64,000 bases of DNA from Bin87 sp963663945 (lineage in GTDB: Bacteria > Chloroflexota > Dehalococcoidia > Lucifugimonadales > UBA3495), in NCBI GenBank assembly GCA_963663945.1, contig OY760687.1, positions 186,001 to 250,000 of the forward strand, written 5' to 3'. The first letter of the stretch is position 1. The number at the start of each line of letters is the position of its first letter. The notes beneath the pieces are model-generated. The model made no database searches, was not told the DNA's origin, and was given only the letters and a program-made list of their open reading frames with translations. A program made the translations under genes and the position numbers. Positions 9,178 through 17,863 of the stretch are shown in pieces.

Positions 9178-9981
9178 TCATACCTTTGTGCCGAAACTGC
9201 CGTCGGCGGGCAAATACTTCAGCGGGTCGCAGAAACGACTTCCTGCTTGGCGAAGCCACGAGTCAAACCAAACATACCATGTCAGGAGTGAGTTTCCCCC
9301 CATGTCATACACATCCACAGGCCCATCCGACAGATGGGATAGATCGCCTTGATACCGCTCTTCGAGCTCTCGCCGATACGGGCTGTTAGGTTCTCCAAGT
9401 TTCGCGATTTGCCTGTATTGGCCCATGCTCGCCACCAAAACGTCAGGCACGACCACAAGATCAGGCTGTTCAGAAATAGGAATGCCAATCAACTTTTGGA
9501 CGATATTTTCTTTGACGGTTTTTGGCTCTGGCGACTGGAAGGCCCAGATTACAAACAATGAGTTGACTATGCGTTGAGACGGTCCGACCCTGCAAAATTC
9601 ACGCGGCATCGACTTGAACCTCATTGCTTTAGATATAGCGTCGTCTAAAGCATCTGGATTGAGATGCGTTTTGACTTCGACGAGGGCATACACCGACTCA
9701 ACTGGCCACAGTTTGTTGCGGTAATCTGGGTAAAGCGGTGCATTGTTTTGCTGGTCCACGATTACCAAGTCTGCTTGATTGGACAGCAAACCGTCGGGTG
9801 AGACGACGAACCCTGTGTCGATCCCTAATTTGTTGGGTAGGTGTGAGACCAAGAATTGCCTGACCAATTCCTCCCGATTTTCCCCGGCTGACAACCGATG
9901 TTGCGCGAAATCCCGCCTGATTTGGCGGGATTTGTGGCTCATTTCCTTCGCGACATCTGCGAAATATCCATCCATTACCAT
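9178..9981 (-). CDS. DUF6602-like putative nuclease-fold protein
   Basis: 267 residues, resembling DUF6602 proteins. A likely PD-(D/E)XK core is visible: an early helix region with REELVRQFL, then QADLVIVDQ (acidic residue), then YALVEVKTHL, the E-x-K element. Such domains occur in defence and restriction-like genes; activity here is not shown. Codon use and base composition are clearly AT-richer than both neighbours, which points to horizontal acquisition. Start at ATG 9981 (a second ATG lies two codons on); the ribosome-binding site is weak. It is squeezed between an LLM gene (35 bases upstream) and a Gfo/Idh gene (29 bases downstream). Confidence 0.72.
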   Translation of the reverse strand: MVMDGYFADVAKEMSHKSRQIRRDFAQHRLSAGENREELVRQFLVSHLPNKLGIDTGFVVSPDGLLSNQADLVIVDQQNNAPLYPDYRNKLWPVESVYALVEVKTHLNPDALDDAISKAMRFKSMPREFCRVGPSQRIVNSLFVIWAFQSPEPKTVKENIVQKLIGIPISEQPDLVVVPDVLVASMGQYRQIAKLGEPNSPYRRELEERYQGDLSHLSDGPVDVYDMGGNSLLTWYVWFDSWLRQAGSRFCDPLKYLPADGSFGTKV

Positions 9982-10015
9982 CGAGAACCACCCAAGGACT
10001 TTAGCGCGATTGAAC

Positions 10016-11149
10016 TTACTCCAGAGAGTCCGGGTTGATCGGGGTGGGCATGGCCTGCACCGCCGGCAGGACCTTTTCGGCGAAGAGGCGGAGGCTCTTT
10101 TCCGCCTTGTCCCGCGGCATGCCACCGTAGAACATGTGGATCACCACCTTCTCCAGGCTGATGGTCCACTGCAACGTCCGGATCTTTTCGATGATCTCAT
10201 CCGGTGTGCCGATGGGTTGAGTGGCGCGGCGGGCGGCGAAGCCGGCGTCCGCAGTGCCAACGTCTGCCTGCTGGCGCGTCAGGTATTCCTCGTAGCCGTT
10301 GATACCCTCATAGCCCGGGTTGTTCCACTCGAAATAGTGGTGCTGCGCCGCCACCAGCTGGTTGTGGAAATAGACCCAACCCTCCTCGGCTTCTTCAGTA
10401 CTCTCGGCGCAGTACATCCACAGCAGGGTCGTGGGCTGGTCGGGCGGCAGACTCAGTTCCTTACGAATCCGGTTGAATCGGCGCACCTTGGCGACCATCT
10501 CGTCGACGTCGTCGCCGGCAACGAACATCTGCCCCAGCCCGTTTTCGGCGGCCATCCGCGCCGACGCCTCGGTGGTGAACGCCACCTTGATGTCCCGGGT
10601 CAACTCGCCCTTGTGCCGCGCCTGGGGCCGGATGGTGGTCGGCGGGATGTCGTAGACCTCGCCCTGGAACTCGAACCGCTCGGCGCCGTCGGCGGCCTTG
10701 ATGGCGTTGATCACGTCGTAGAAATACTTGTGCGACTCGCCGATGGGGTAGCCCAGCGATGCGTACTCGTGGGGCGCAATGCCGCGGCCGATGCCCAGGT
10801 GGAGGCGTCGTCCCCTCAGCAGGATATCCAGCATGGAGAGCTCGGAAGCCAACCTGACCGGGTTCCACCACGGGGCGACCACGACGGCGGTGCCCACGTC
10901 GACCCGGTTGGTGCGCCCGGCCCAGTAGGCCAGGTACTGCAGCGGGTTGGGCTGCATGGAGTAGGCGGAACCGTAGTGCTCCGTGGCCCAGATGGAGTCG
11001 AAGCCCAGCGGCTCTACCAACTCCCCCATGTAGAGGGTGTCGTCCATGTTGCTGGCGTCGGGTCTCTCCGGCGGCCGGTCATAGTCCTCTGCCATCAGGC
11101 GCGGCCAGTCGCCCTGGTTGTAGCCGGTTACCATCACTCCACAGTGCAT
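10016..11149 (-). CDS. LLM-class flavin-dependent oxidoreductase
   Basis: Luciferase-like TIM-barrel enzyme, 377 residues. Visible features: ATEHYGSAYS near the N-terminus, RVDVGTAVVVAPWWNPVRLA, RLHLGIGRGIAPHEYASLG (flavin-binding loop), and IGTPDEIIEKI near the C-terminus. Uses FMN or F420 in oxidation or monooxygenation; substrate unknown. ATG start with CGGAGGA 8 bases upstream. Two other LLM genes lie in the window (46758 and 51725) but are only distantly similar. Confidence 0.88.
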   Translation of the reverse strand: MHCGVMVTGYNQGDWPRLMAEDYDRPPERPDASNMDDTLYMGELVEPLGFDSIWATEHYGSAYSMQPNPLQYLAYWAGRTNRVDVGTAVVVAPWWNPVRLASELSMLDILLRGRRLHLGIGRGIAPHEYASLGYPIGESHKYFYDVINAIKAADGAERFEFQGEVYDIPPTTIRPQARHKGELTRDIKVAFTTEASARMAAENGLGQMFVAGDDVDEMVAKVRRFNRIRKELSLPPDQPTTLLWMYCAESTEEAEEGWVYFHNQLVAAQHHYFEWNNPGYEGINGYEEYLTRQQADVGTADAGFAARRATQPIGTPDEIIEKIRTLQWTISLEKVVIHMFYGGMPRDKAEKSLRLFAEKVLPAVQAMPTPINPDSLE

Positions 11150-11294
11150 TTGGTTTGTTCCTCCGTCAGGTTCGCCTTATCAGCCCACGTGCGGTTCACC
11201 CTTGTTTGATATGGCGATTCGCGGTGCCAGTATACCCGTTCGCGCGGGGCGAGACCGGGGGCATGGGGCCGGTGAGTGCCCGCTTTCGTGAATC

Positions 11295-11405
11295 TTCAGA
11301 ATCAGGATTCACAGGATTTTGTGATTTGACAGGATTGGGGGGATCTCCATTACAGAACGGTCCCAATCCTGATGATCCGTAAATCTTGAAAATCCTGATT
11401 CTGAC
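11295..11405 (-). repeat. AGGATT interspersed element, copy B
   Basis: Bounded by TTCAGAATCAGG and GATTCTGAC. Conserved flanks extend on both sides (GCCCGCTTTCGTGA on the left, CACCGCAAACCGGGCACGCG on the right), giving a full element near 165 bases. Inverted relative to copies A and C. Confidence 0.85.
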
Positions 11406-11492
11406 GTTCCCCCACCGCAAACCGGGCACGCGCGAGGGGCATTGTGCTCGCGCAGGGCAAAGGGTCAGCGTCGCCCCGCCGCAGCGCTAGGC

Positions 11493-12104
11493 TCACCGCC
11501 GCATGAAACCTTCCAGGCGGCGCTTCACCTCAGGCCACTCGCTGTCGATGACGCTGAAGTACACCGAATGGCGGTCGACGCCATCCCAGGCGATTCGGTG
11601 GTTGCGCCAGGTGCCCTCTTCCACCGCGCCGATCCTGAGGATCGCGCGCCGCGACCGTTCGTTGCGACTGTCCGTCTTGAGGCTGACCCGTCGCGCGGAC
11701 TGCTCTTCAAAGGCGTGACTCATCAGCAGGTACTTGCACTCGGTGTTGACCCCCGTGCGCTGCCACGCTGTCGCGTACCACGTCATGCCGATTTCCAGTG
11801 CACGGTGCCCCCGGTCAATGTCCAGGTACGCCGTCGAGCCGATGGCCTTGCCGCTCTCCTGGTGGACCACCGCGAAGGCGACCCGTTCGCCTCGGCTCGT
11901 TTCGGCCATGGACTGCCGGATCCATTCCTCAGCGTCTTCGTAGTTGGCGAAAGCGGGCCTTGGTAGGTAGCGCCAGATCGAGTTGTCGGCGCCCACCTCG
12001 TAAAGGTCGTGGGTGTGCTCGAGTCCCAGCGGTTCCATGCGCACCAGATTGCCGGCCAGGGTAACCGGTTGCGGGTCCAGTTTCTTGGTGAGTTCAGTCG
12101 TCAT
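11493..12104 (-). CDS. GNAT family N-acetyltransferase (RimJ/RimL-like)
   Basis: 203 residues. GNAT features: LVRMEPLGLEHTHDLYEVG at the first strand, AYLDIDRGHRALEIGMTWY, then the acetyl-CoA loop region (WQRTGVNTECKYLLMSHAFE) and SLKTDSRNERSRRAILRIGA, the typical RimJ motif around N-x-x-S. Start chosen at ATG 12104 with GGAG upstream; the longer frame to 12188 has no site. Acetylates an amine, perhaps a protein N-terminus or an antibiotic. It is divergent from the next acetyltransferase at 12360, with which it shares only the fold. Confidence 0.85.
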   Translation of the reverse strand: MTTELTKKLDPQPVTLAGNLVRMEPLGLEHTHDLYEVGADNSIWRYLPRPAFANYEDAEEWIRQSMAETSRGERVAFAVVHQESGKAIGSTAYLDIDRGHRALEIGMTWYATAWQRTGVNTECKYLLMSHAFEEQSARRVSLKTDSRNERSRRAILRIGAVEEGTWRNHRIAWDGVDRHSVYFSVIDSEWPEVKRRLEGFMRR

Positions 12105-12359
12105 GCTCGCTCCGGGTCTATGCGTTGGGCATGCCAGTATAGCGCGGGCCGGAGCCAGACCATCGACGCTCGCGTGGAAAGCATCCAACTCCGCGGGGAA
12201 ACTCGCAACGGACGGCGCTGGGAAGGTGCACGTGCGGGAACTCCGGCACTGTACGGTTGTTGAGCCTGTTGACCGTACTCACGTCGCGGGCGCACACTCT
12301 GGCTCCGTCTTCCCGTCACGGAAGGTCGCGTAACCAGTCCTGTATGAAGGTCATGAACT

Positions 12360-12872
12360 ATGCGCATAGACTTGGGTGAATGGCAGATCCGGAGCTTCCG
12401 CAGCGAGGACGCCGAGGCGTTGGCCCGCTACGCCGACAACCGGAACGTGTCCCGGAACCTGCGCGACGCCTTTCCTCATCCCTACACCCTGGCCCATGCC
12501 GAGACCTGGATCGACCTGGTGTCCCAGGAGGCCACGGAAAGCGATTTCGCCATCGCCTCGGACACCGAGTTGATCGGGGGTATAGGGCTCCAGACCCAGC
12601 GGGACGTTCACCGCCGGTCCGGTGAAATCGGGTACTGGCTGGGGGAGCCGTTCTGGGGACGCGGCATCGCAACGGCTTCGCTGCGGGCGTTCACCGAGTA
12701 CGCGTTCGAGCAGTTCAACCTGGTGCGCGTGTACGGGTACGTCTACGAATGGAACCCCGCCTCGGCCAGAGTGATGGAGAAGGTCGGCTACCAGTGCGAG
12801 GGGCGCTTGAAGAAGAGCGTCACCAAGGATGGGCAGGTCATCGACCAGTTTCTCTACGCCATTACCCGATGA
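12360..12872 (+). CDS. GNAT family N-acetyltransferase (RimJ-like)
   Basis: 170 residues. Motifs: IRSFRSEDAEALARYADN, GEIGYWLGEPFWGRGIATASL (acetyl-CoA pyrophosphate loop, GRGIAT), then VYEWNPASARVMEKVGYQ and a C-terminal strand. This is the classical ribosomal-protein-acetyltransferase-like architecture at full length. Divergently arranged with the acetyltransferase at 11493-12104, about 255 bases apart. Substrate unknown. Confidence 0.88.
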   Translation: MRIDLGEWQIRSFRSEDAEALARYADNRNVSRNLRDAFPHPYTLAHAETWIDLVSQEATESDFAIASDTELIGGIGLQTQRDVHRRSGEIGYWLGEPFWGRGIATASLRAFTEYAFEQFNLVRVYGYVYEWNPASARVMEKVGYQCEGRLKKSVTKDGQVIDQFLYAITR

Positions 12873-12931
12873 GCCGTGACGCCAGCGGGGGCAATGCTGC
12901 TCGTGCGCAGCCCGGTTTGCGGCGGGGGAAC

Positions 12932-13041
12932 GTCAGAATCAGGATTTTCAAGATTTGGGGATTATCAGGATTGGAGCCGTTCCCTGATGGAAATATCCCA
13001 ATCCTGCCAAATCATAAAATCCTGTAAATCCTGCTTCTGAC
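12932..13041 (+). repeat. AGGATT interspersed element, copy C
   Basis: Bounded by GTCAGAATCAGG and TGCTTCTGAC, with conserved outer flanks (AGCCCGGTTTGCGGCGGGGG on the left, GCGAAAGTGGGTATGCG on the right). It lies just downstream of the acetyltransferase and abuts the 3' end of the deacetylase-like gene. Confidence 0.88.
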
Positions 13042-13075
13042 CATTTGCGAAAGTGGGTATGCGTGGCGGCAACGC

Positions 13076-13990
13076 CTATGCCGTCGGTGGGTTGTCCCGG
13101 TACCAGTCCACGATCTCTGAGCCGGTGGCGGCCCACACGCCTCCGCGACGCATCATTAGCCCCAGCGCCCGGTCGAGGTAACCGATGCGGAAGGGCTGGC
13201 CGATGAGCCACGGGTGCAGGTTCAGCGTCATCACCCGTCCGTTCTGCTGGCCGTCCTCGTACAGGGTCTCGAAACTCTCTTCCAGCAACTGCTGATACCG
13301 GCCGACGACCACCCGGCGCTCCCACAGGGCGGATACGTCGTCCAGTTCCCACATCACGGGCAGGGTGAACATCTCCCCATGGGGGCTGTGCAGCGGGTAG
13401 GGCTGCTCGTCGTTGACCCAGTCGCAGACGTAGCGCAGGCCGGCCTCGGACAGCAGCTGCGGGGTGCGGTTGGACTCGCCGTATTCCGGCCCCAGCCAGC
13501 CGGCGGGCGCGCTGCCGGTGGCGCGGGTCAGGGCGGCCACCGACTGGCTGATGTACTCCCGCTCCGCATCCTCGGACATGTTGCTGGATATCATTTGCGA
13601 CAGCGATACGCCGTGGCCGATGATCTCCGCGCCGGCCTCCTGGCAATGCCGCACCAGGTAGGGATAGTTCTCGGCGGTCATGGCGTCCATGGCCACCGTG
13701 GCCGGGATGCCGTGTTTCCGCAGGGTGTCCAGCACGCGGAAGATGCCCACGCGGTGCCCGTATTCCCGGTGGGACAACCGGGCGTAGTCGGGGAAGCCGC
13801 GCGCGCCCAGGCCGCCGGAGAAGGGCGTGGTGAAGCTGTCTGCCGGCGGGTCCCATTCCGGGTGCTCCAGATTGACGATGACGCACAGGGCAACCCGCGC
13901 GTTATCCGGCCAGCGCAGGATCCCCCGCGTGTTGAGGGGCGACCAGTCGTAGTGCGGGTGGTCCATCCCGAAGCGCCGTTCTGCGGGCAT
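13076..13990 (-). CDS. Polysaccharide-deacetylase-like protein, divergent, copy 1
   Basis: 304 residues, NodB-like barrel. Shares with the next gene an N-terminal core (ALCVIVNLEHPEWDP), HREYGHRVGIFRVLDTL and a C-terminal block (NLHPWLIGQPFRIGYLD). The canonical H-x3-H metal pair is incomplete: only HGVSLS is present, with Ser where the second His would be. It may use a different metal site, as in allantoinase-like (PuuE) relatives. ATG start preceded by CGGAGGA. No signal peptide. Substrate unknown. Confidence 0.82.
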   Translation of the reverse strand: MPAERRFGMDHPHYDWSPLNTRGILRWPDNARVALCVIVNLEHPEWDPPADSFTTPFSGGLGARGFPDYARLSHREYGHRVGIFRVLDTLRKHGIPATVAMDAMTAENYPYLVRHCQEAGAEIIGHGVSLSQMISSNMSEDAEREYISQSVAALTRATGSAPAGWLGPEYGESNRTPQLLSEAGLRYVCDWVNDEQPYPLHSPHGEMFTLPVMWELDDVSALWERRVVVGRYQQLLEESFETLYEDGQQNGRVMTLNLHPWLIGQPFRIGYLDRALGLMMRRGGVWAATGSEIVDWYRDNPPTA

Positions 13991-14050
13991 GACTTTCCTC
14001 CGTGATTCCTACTGAGCCCTCTGTATCCTCGCCGCAAACGACTCATTCCC

Positions 14051-14152
14051 GTCATTCCTGCGAAAGCAGGAATCCATTGATCGAATGGGTCGGACGTCTT
14101 GCAGGTGACTCCGCTTGATGTCCTCTGGGTTCCCGCTTTCGCGGGAACGACG
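14051..14152. repeat. Pair of inverted REP-type palindromes
   Basis: GTCATTCCTGCGAAAGCAGG (14051-14070) is a hairpin; a second (GGGTTCCCGCTTTCGCGGGA, from 14128) lies in the opposite orientation about 50 bases on. Two head-to-head REPs form a BIME-like unit between the two deacetylase-like genes. Confidence 0.8.
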
Positions 14153-14164
14153 ATTGAGGCGGGA

Positions 14165-15073
14165 TCACCCGTTCAGCTGCGCCGCATGGGCCATCGCCTC
14201 GTCGTAGTAGTTGGCGATGTAGTACTCCGCGATGTCGTCGGCCGTAGTCTGCCAGACGCCGTCATGCGACATGATGTAGCCCAGCACGTCGTCCAGGTAC
14301 CGTGCCCGGTGGGGCTGTCCGATGAGATACGGGTGCAGGGCGATGCACATCACGCGCCCGCTGTGCGCGCCTTCCTGGTAGAGTTGGTCGAACTGGGCCT
14401 TGCAGATCTCGGCGAAGTAGTCGCCCTCGTAGTGCTGCCGGAAAAGCGGCGCGTCGTTCAGCTCGATGGAATATGGCACGGACACCAACTTGCCGCTGTT
14501 GACCCGGATGGGCACGGGCTGGTCGTCGTGCATCCAGTCGGTGTGGTAGATGAGGCCCGCCTCGGCCATCAGGTCGGGAGTGCGCTCGGTGCCGGAAATG
14601 GCCGGACCCAGCATGCCCTTGAGCTGCTTGCCGGTGTGCTGCTTCAGGGTGTCGATGGTGTCGCGGTAGAACTCCCGCTCCTGCTCCTCGGTGTAGTGGT
14701 TCAGGTAGCGGGTGTTGTAGATGCCGTGGCTCATGAAGTTCCAGTTGCGCTGCACCATGGCCTCGCCGATCTCGGGGAAGTGCTCCAGAACGGCCATGTT
14801 CAGGGATACGCAGCAGCGGATGTCGTGCTTGTCCAGCACGTCGGCCATGCGCCAGAAGCCGACCCGGTTGCCGTAGTCGCGGTAGGAATACTGCTGGACG
14901 TCAGGATAGGGCATGCGCGGCCAGGGGTCGCGGTGGCCGTCGAACTCCGGCTCGTACTCGTAGTGCTCGACGTTGGGCGCGATCCACAACGCCACGCGTG
15001 CGTCGTTGGGCCACTTGATGACCGGGCGGTCGATGATGGGGCTGTAGTCTACGCGGTTCGGCGGCAAAGGCAT
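14165..15073 (-). CDS. Polysaccharide-deacetylase-like protein, divergent, copy 2
   Basis: 302 residues, paralog of 13076-13990. Shared elements: ALWIAPNVEHYEYEP, YRDYGNRVGFWRMADVL, a HGIYNTR region where the second metal His is missing, and ALHPYLIGQPHRARYLD near the C-terminus. GGGAGG lies about 8 bases before the ATG. Probably a cytoplasmic amidase- or deacetylase-like enzyme. Three members of the superfamily in 15 kb indicate lineage-specific expansion. Confidence 0.82.
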   Translation of the reverse strand: MPLPPNRVDYSPIIDRPVIKWPNDARVALWIAPNVEHYEYEPEFDGHRDPWPRMPYPDVQQYSYRDYGNRVGFWRMADVLDKHDIRCCVSLNMAVLEHFPEIGEAMVQRNWNFMSHGIYNTRYLNHYTEEQEREFYRDTIDTLKQHTGKQLKGMLGPAISGTERTPDLMAEAGLIYHTDWMHDDQPVPIRVNSGKLVSVPYSIELNDAPLFRQHYEGDYFAEICKAQFDQLYQEGAHSGRVMCIALHPYLIGQPHRARYLDDVLGYIMSHDGVWQTTADDIAEYYIANYYDEAMAHAAQLNG

Positions 15074-15430
15074 GATGAGCGCCTCCCTGTGCCGTGGGTC
15101 TTTTGGAACCCACGCGAGTTATCCGATACGGTGGCCGGCAGTGTAGTCCGCAGGGTTTGAGGCGTCAACGAACCATCGGGGCTCGTGCGTGCCCACTTGC
15201 GCATATCGTCAGAAGCAGGATTTACGGGATTTTATGATTGGACAGGATTGGGAGATGACCATCGCCGAGCGGTCCCAATCCTGATAATCCCTAAATCTTG
15301 AAAATCCGGATTCTGACGTTCCCCGCCGCAAACCCGATACGCGCGTGACCTCCAGGAGCGGCGCATGGCGCCGGCGGCGAAAACGCCGTACCATGGCGCA
15401 ACAGACTGATGAACTGTGAAGGGGGGCGCG
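15074..15430. other. Intergenic gap containing AGGATT element copy D
   Basis: Between divergent genes. Apart from the repeat at 15208-15317 and a GAAGGGGGG site just before 15431 I see no gene or clear promoter. Confidence 0.5.
15208..15317 (-). repeat. AGGATT interspersed element, copy D
   Basis: GTCAGAAGCAGGATTTACGG to GGATTCTGAC; the right flank CCGCCGCAAACCCGATACGCG matches the outer flank of copies B and C. Inverted relative to A and C. Confidence 0.88.
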
Positions 15431-17857
15431 ATGGCGCAGGTCTTTGATGGAATCACCGTCCTGGATTTCACCAGCGGCCGGGCCGGCGGCGTGGCCACCA
15501 TGGTGCTGTCCGACTTCGGCGCCGAGGTCATCAAGGTTGAGCCGCCGGGCGGCGAAAAGTTTCGCGACTCGCCGGGCTCCATCCAGTGGAACCGGGGCAA
15601 GAAGAGCGTCGTCCTGGACCTGAAAACCCAGGACGGACGGAATAGTGCTCGGGAGTTGGCTCAACGGTCGGACGTGGTGGTCGAGAATTTTCGGCCGGGC
15701 GTCGCCGAGCGGCTGGGCGTCGACTACGACACCCTGCGAGACGGCCATCCCGGCCTGGTTTATGCCACGCTGACCGGGTTCGGACCCGACGGGCCCTACG
15801 CTCACTACAAGGGCTACGACGGGGTGGTGGCCGCAAAGAGCGGGCGGATGATGATGTTCGCCGAGCAGAATCCCAGGGAAGGCCCGAACTACGTGGTGGT
15901 GCAGGGCGTTTGCCACTCGGCCGCAACGGCGCTGATCCGTGGCATCACCTCCACCCTGTACGTGCGGGAAAAGACCGGCCTGGGCCAGCGGGTGGAAACC
16001 AGCCTGCTCAAGGCCGTGACCACCTACGACCACGTTTCGTGGGTGTATGGCCAGATGATCGAGAACCTCCCCGACACCTACCCGCCAGACCCTCGGGTGG
16101 GCATCGGCCGATCTAACCCCACGGGATACCTGCCGGCGCGCACCAAAGACGGCCAGTGGATTCAGCTGGGCAACGTGGTGGAGCGGCTGTTCCGGTCCAT
16201 GATGCACTGGCTGGACATGGACTTCATCTACGAGGACCCCAGGTTCAAGAATGCTCCCTTCCTGGACCAGGAGGCCGTGGCGGCGCTGGAACGGATCATG
16301 CTGGAAAAGGTCCAGCAAAAGTCGCTGGCCGAGTGGATGGACATATTCCTCGGCGAGGCCGGCAACGTTGCTGCCGAGCCCTACTACACCTCCGAACGGG
16401 CCTTGGACCATCCCCAGATCGTGCACAACGGCAATGTGCAGGACGTGCACGCGCCCGGCGTGGGAGCGACGCGGCAGCTTGGTCCCATGGTGAACATGAG
16501 CGGGACGCCTGGGCGCACTCAGGGGCCGTCTCCAGCGTTGGGACAACACACAGCGGAGGCGCTGGCGCGATTGGGAAGCGGCGCTGAGAGACGTTCCAAC
16601 GGCAAAAAGGCGCCGATGCCTAAACACGCTCTGGAAGGCATCACCCTGCTGGACCTGGGCACGGTGATCAATGGCCCACTGGGATGCGCGCTGGTCGCCG
16701 AGCTGGGTGCGCGCGTGATCCGCATCGAGGCGCCCGGCGGGGACTGGGGCCGGCAGGGCATGCCGATGTCGGTACACCGCACCATGGCCGGTTCCGAGGA
16801 CATCTGCGTGGACCTCAAGACGCCGGAGGGCCAGGAGATCATGGGCAAGCTGGCGGCCAGGGCCGACCTGCTGCTCCACAGCATGCGCCCGGGCGCGCCG
16901 GAACGCACGGGCATCGGCTACGAGCAGTTGGCGAAGATCAACCCCAACCTGGTGTACCTCTACGCCGGTGGGTACGGTTCCACAGGCCCCTACTCGCACC
17001 GGCCGTCCATGGCGCCCATCGCCGGCGCCGTGTCCGGCGGTGGTGTGGCGCAGATGGGGCGGGATGCTTTCCCGCCGGCGGATCAGGCAATGTCCATCGA
17101 TGAGATTGCGGCCGTATCCAAACGGCTCAAGCGCGCCAACGACGGCACCGCCGACCACACCACGGGCATGGTCAACGCCGTGGGCCTGGTGCTGGGCCTC
17201 TACGCCCGCGAGCGCACCGGCAAGGCGCAGTACGTCGAGTCCACGATGATCGCGGCCAACGCCTACGCCAACATCGACGACTTCTACTGGCACGAGGGCA
17301 AGCAAGGGCGTCCGCTGCCGGACGGAGACGGGTACGGACTGCACGCCCTGTACCGCCTGTACCGGGCCAAGACCGGCTGGGTGTTCCTGGCCTGTCCATT
17401 CGAGGAGGAGTGGGAGGCATTGTGCCGCACCATTGACCGCACGGACCTGCTGGATGATCCGCGCTTTGCCACTCCCGAGATGCGGGAGGAGCACGACGAC
17501 GCGCTGGCCGATGAGCTGGGGCGGGTGTTTGCCTCCGAAGAACCGATGCACTGGGAGCGGCTGCTCACGGCCGCCGACGTGGCCTGTGTCAAGGCCGAAG
17601 ACCGGGGGATGTATTTCTTCTTCAACGAAGACGCCCACGTGCGTGAGAACGGCCTGCTCACCCAGGTGGATGCGCCGCGCTACGGAGAGTTCTGGCGGTA
17701 CGCCCCGGTGGTCGAGTTTTCCGAAACGCCGGGCAGCGTCGGTCCGGGACCGCTCAAGGGTCAGCACACCCGGCCCATCCTGCGGGAGTTGGGGTACACC
17801 GACGAGCAGATCCACGACTTCAAACAGCGGAAAGTGGTGGACTGGGAGGAGGAATAG
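15431..17857 (+). CDS. Fused double CaiB/BaiF (class III) CoA-transferase
   Basis: 808 residues, made of two complete class III CoA-transferase domains: residues 1-390 (VFDGITVLDFTSGRAGG, then FGAEVIKVEPPGG) and 396-808 (LEGITLLDLGTVINGPLG, then LGARVIRIEAPGGDWGR). The second domain begins at an internal Met with no ribosome-binding site, so the genes look fused by loss of a stop. Both domains have Glu where the usual catalytic Asp lies (GQRVETSLL and AQYVESTMI). Start at ATG 15431, with AAGGGGGG upstream. The family moves CoA between acyl groups. It heads an operon with a thiolase-like gene 6 bases downstream. Confidence 0.9.
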   Translation: MAQVFDGITVLDFTSGRAGGVATMVLSDFGAEVIKVEPPGGEKFRDSPGSIQWNRGKKSVVLDLKTQDGRNSARELAQRSDVVVENFRPGVAERLGVDYDTLRDGHPGLVYATLTGFGPDGPYAHYKGYDGVVAAKSGRMMMFAEQNPREGPNYVVVQGVCHSAATALIRGITSTLYVREKTGLGQRVETSLLKAVTTYDHVSWVYGQMIENLPDTYPPDPRVGIGRSNPTGYLPARTKDGQWIQLGNVVERLFRSMMHWLDMDFIYEDPRFKNAPFLDQEAVAALERIMLEKVQQKSLAEWMDIFLGEAGNVAAEPYYTSERALDHPQIVHNGNVQDVHAPGVGATRQLGPMVNMSGTPGRTQGPSPALGQHTAEALARLGSGAERRSNGKKAPMPKHALEGITLLDLGTVINGPLGCALVAELGARVIRIEAPGGDWGRQGMPMSVHRTMAGSEDICVDLKTPEGQEIMGKLAARADLLLHSMRPGAPERTGIGYEQLAKINPNLVYLYAGGYGSTGPYSHRPSMAPIAGAVSGGGVAQMGRDAFPPADQAMSIDEIAAVSKRLKRANDGTADHTTGMVNAVGLVLGLYARERTGKAQYVESTMIAANAYANIDDFYWHEGKQGRPLPDGDGYGLHALYRLYRAKTGWVFLACPFEEEWEALCRTIDRTDLLDDPRFATPEMREEHDDALADELGRVFASEEPMHWERLLTAADVACVKAEDRGMYFFFNEDAHVRENGLLTQVDAPRYGEFWRYAPVVEFSETPGSVGPGPLKGQHTRPILRELGYTDEQIHDFKQRKVVDWEEE

Positions 17858-17863
17858 CCGGCT

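Noticed and set aside
14051..14152. Possible CRISPR repeats because of spaced palindromes
   Set aside because: Only two units in opposite orientation with one spacer, no further repeats and no cas genes; they match the REP family elsewhere.
15209..17815. 868-codon - strand frame opposite the double CoA-transferase
   Set aside because: Antisense shadow; it also runs through the AGGATT repeat, and the + strand has clear family motifs throughout.
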